Below are positions 62,710 to 64,000 of a DNA stretch of 64,000 bases, piece after piece (the stretch's first letter is position 1; the number at the start of each line of letters is the position of its first letter). The stretch comes from Dysidea avara (lineage: Eukaryota > Porifera > Demospongiae > Dictyoceratida > Dysideidae): positions 26,956,004 through 27,020,003 of the forward strand of contig NC_089279.1 of assembly GCF_963678975.1 (NCBI RefSeq), written 5' to 3'. The notes under the pieces are model-generated. The model made no database searches. It was not told the DNA's origin and saw only the letters and a program-made list of their open reading frames with translations. The position numbers and the translations under genes were made by a program.

Positions 62710-63584
62710 CAGTGGCGTAGCCAAACCCGGGCAAGCCAGGGCATTGCCCGGGCATCAGACTTCTTTGCCCCACCATCAGCTCCTAGAGTAATTATAAAGA
62801 CGTGGGCTGGATAGCTCGAGATTTTGCTAAAGTTACTTAACTAGTCACTGTACAAGAATAAGTATAGCACAACTTATACAACACTCACCGTGCCATTTTC
62901 GCCAATGGTTTCCTTCTTTTTGGCTAAACAGAGGTGGGGTATCCAAGGGATTTTCCCTACGAGTAACTTGATTGTGCACAAATAGAGGAAATAAATAGAA
63001 GCAAGATCACGTGATTACAAAAACCCGCGCAGCATTGTGGCAAGGAGTGAAGGACAAAGAATTGGTTTCACAATAGTAGGCTGGACGGTTTACATTTGGA
63101 TTAAGTGATCACGGAAGCTATTGGTGTGGTCAAAACTCGGGAGGCAAAGCAGTCTAGAGGTATTTGTGAAATTAGCACCCATGTATCCGTGTGGATACTG
63201 CTCAGTTCAAACGGTATGGAGTACTTGTTCAGTCAGCAATTCTTTTCTTTTTGTTTCCACTTTTCTAGGCTAACAACTAGTGGCAGAGCATAGTCATCAC
63301 GTGATAGAGCGCCTCGTGCTTTAATTCAAGAACCTTTGTAGTCTGGTATTAAGACACATGTAGCTAGATGTATGTAATATGTTAGAAGGCCAATAGTTAG
63401 CTAGGCGTTCGCTTCTATTAGGTTGTTAGTCATCTTGCATACAGCAGTGTAGGATGATACATAATGCATTTTAAAAATGTTATATTGATGTCCATATGAA
63501 GATGGGCATGTGTACGTGTGTTACATAGGAAATGGCTTGCCCACCCATTGCCCAGGCATGGCGAAAAGTCTGGCTACGCCACTG
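62710..63584. mobile_element. hAT-like element, 875 bp, with 8-bp target duplication TATCCAAG
   Basis: The ends are CAGTGGCGTAGCCA and TGGCTACGCCACTG. TATCCAAG is repeated exactly outside both ends (62702-62709 and 63585-63592). Inside each end lie inverted gggcattgcccgggc-like words. The interior is GC-richer around 63000-63300 with short frames but no transposase. Confidence 0.92.
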
Positions 63585-63622
63585 TATCCAAGTACTTCAT
63601 TATACAAAGAGCTAACCTACAG

Positions 63623-64000
63623 GCAAACTGTTTGACTACTGAAAATCTTTATCCAGGAGTATATGGAGGAGGTTCTGAATACCGTTTGAAATTTGTACTT
63701 CTGCACAGGCTTGTGGTAGGAATACCAAATGTCAAAAAACTTTGGCAGTACAGAAATGGTAGGAACAATGTGGTGCAATAAATGTAAAAAGTTAACATGA
63801 ACTTTACATTTGATTTCCCAAGGATATGAACTACAGTTACATCTGTGCACATTTCTACAGGCTACACCTTCCCAGAAACCATCAAACCAGGTGAATAACT
63901 AAATCCTTCATACACATTCATTTCATTAATACATGTAGTGCATGCTTAGAGAAGTCCAAAGCAAAGTAAAGGATATGCTATACAGGGAAGTTATAATCTA
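63623..64000 (+). CDS. Partial gene leaving the window on the right, three exons seen
   Basis: Exons 63623-63758, 63861-63890 and 63952 onward join in phase (out 1, out 1). They read ENLYPGVYGGGSEYRLKF, then LVVGIPNVKKLWQYRNG, YTFPETIKP and EVQSKVKDMLYREV. Acceptors are cctacag, tctacag and ttagag; the last is weak. The upstream start is not seen, and the hAT-like element at 62710-63584 lies directly 5', so an earlier exon may be further left. The second exon is also open in another frame (ATPSQKPSNQ). No family is recognised. Confidence 0.4.

Overview
The window reads as nuclear DNA of an early-branching animal, most likely a sponge (inference). Evidence: a nuclear receptor of the NR2 (HNF4/RXR) type, GT-AG introns often only 48-80 bases long, AT-rich intergenic DNA, and a dense load of small inverted-repeat transposons and foldbacks. 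No rRNA, complete tRNA, CRISPR, operon or viral genome was seen. Exons were predicted by eye from reading frames, splice sites and phase agreement; no database was consulted.

Left part (1-13.9 kb). A minus-strand first exon (222-311) leaves the window to the left from a CpG-rich promoter-like stretch. A small two-exon plus-strand gene lies at 2247-2471. The clearest gene is a three-exon nuclear receptor at 8836-10358 with a TATA box, a CRE-like site and a weak DR1 site upstream. The rest is intergenic, with minisatellites and a tRNA-derived SINE relic.

Middle part (13.9-43 kb). A large imperfect tandem segmental duplication (13.9-29.7 kb and 30.1-42.95 kb) has no convincing gene. The two copies differ mainly by insertions, so each serves as the empty site for elements in the other. 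Copy 1 gained a 3.2-kb block carrying a 31-bp satellite array, a 1.07-kb block and an inverted-repeat complex at 27.9-29.3 kb. Copy 2 gained two hAT-like MITEs, a 900-bp element with 5-bp target duplications, and foldbacks.

Right part (43-64 kb). Nested foldbacks at 44-46.4 kb carry a recurrent small reading frame. They are followed by a five-exon minus-strand gene (50336-52564), a 28-exon coiled-coil gene (56063-60581), a set of minus-strand exons with unresolved phases (61391-62066), a hAT-like MITE (62710-63584) and the first visible exons of a plus-strand gene leaving the window at 64000. Apart from the receptor, no gene could be assigned to a named family.
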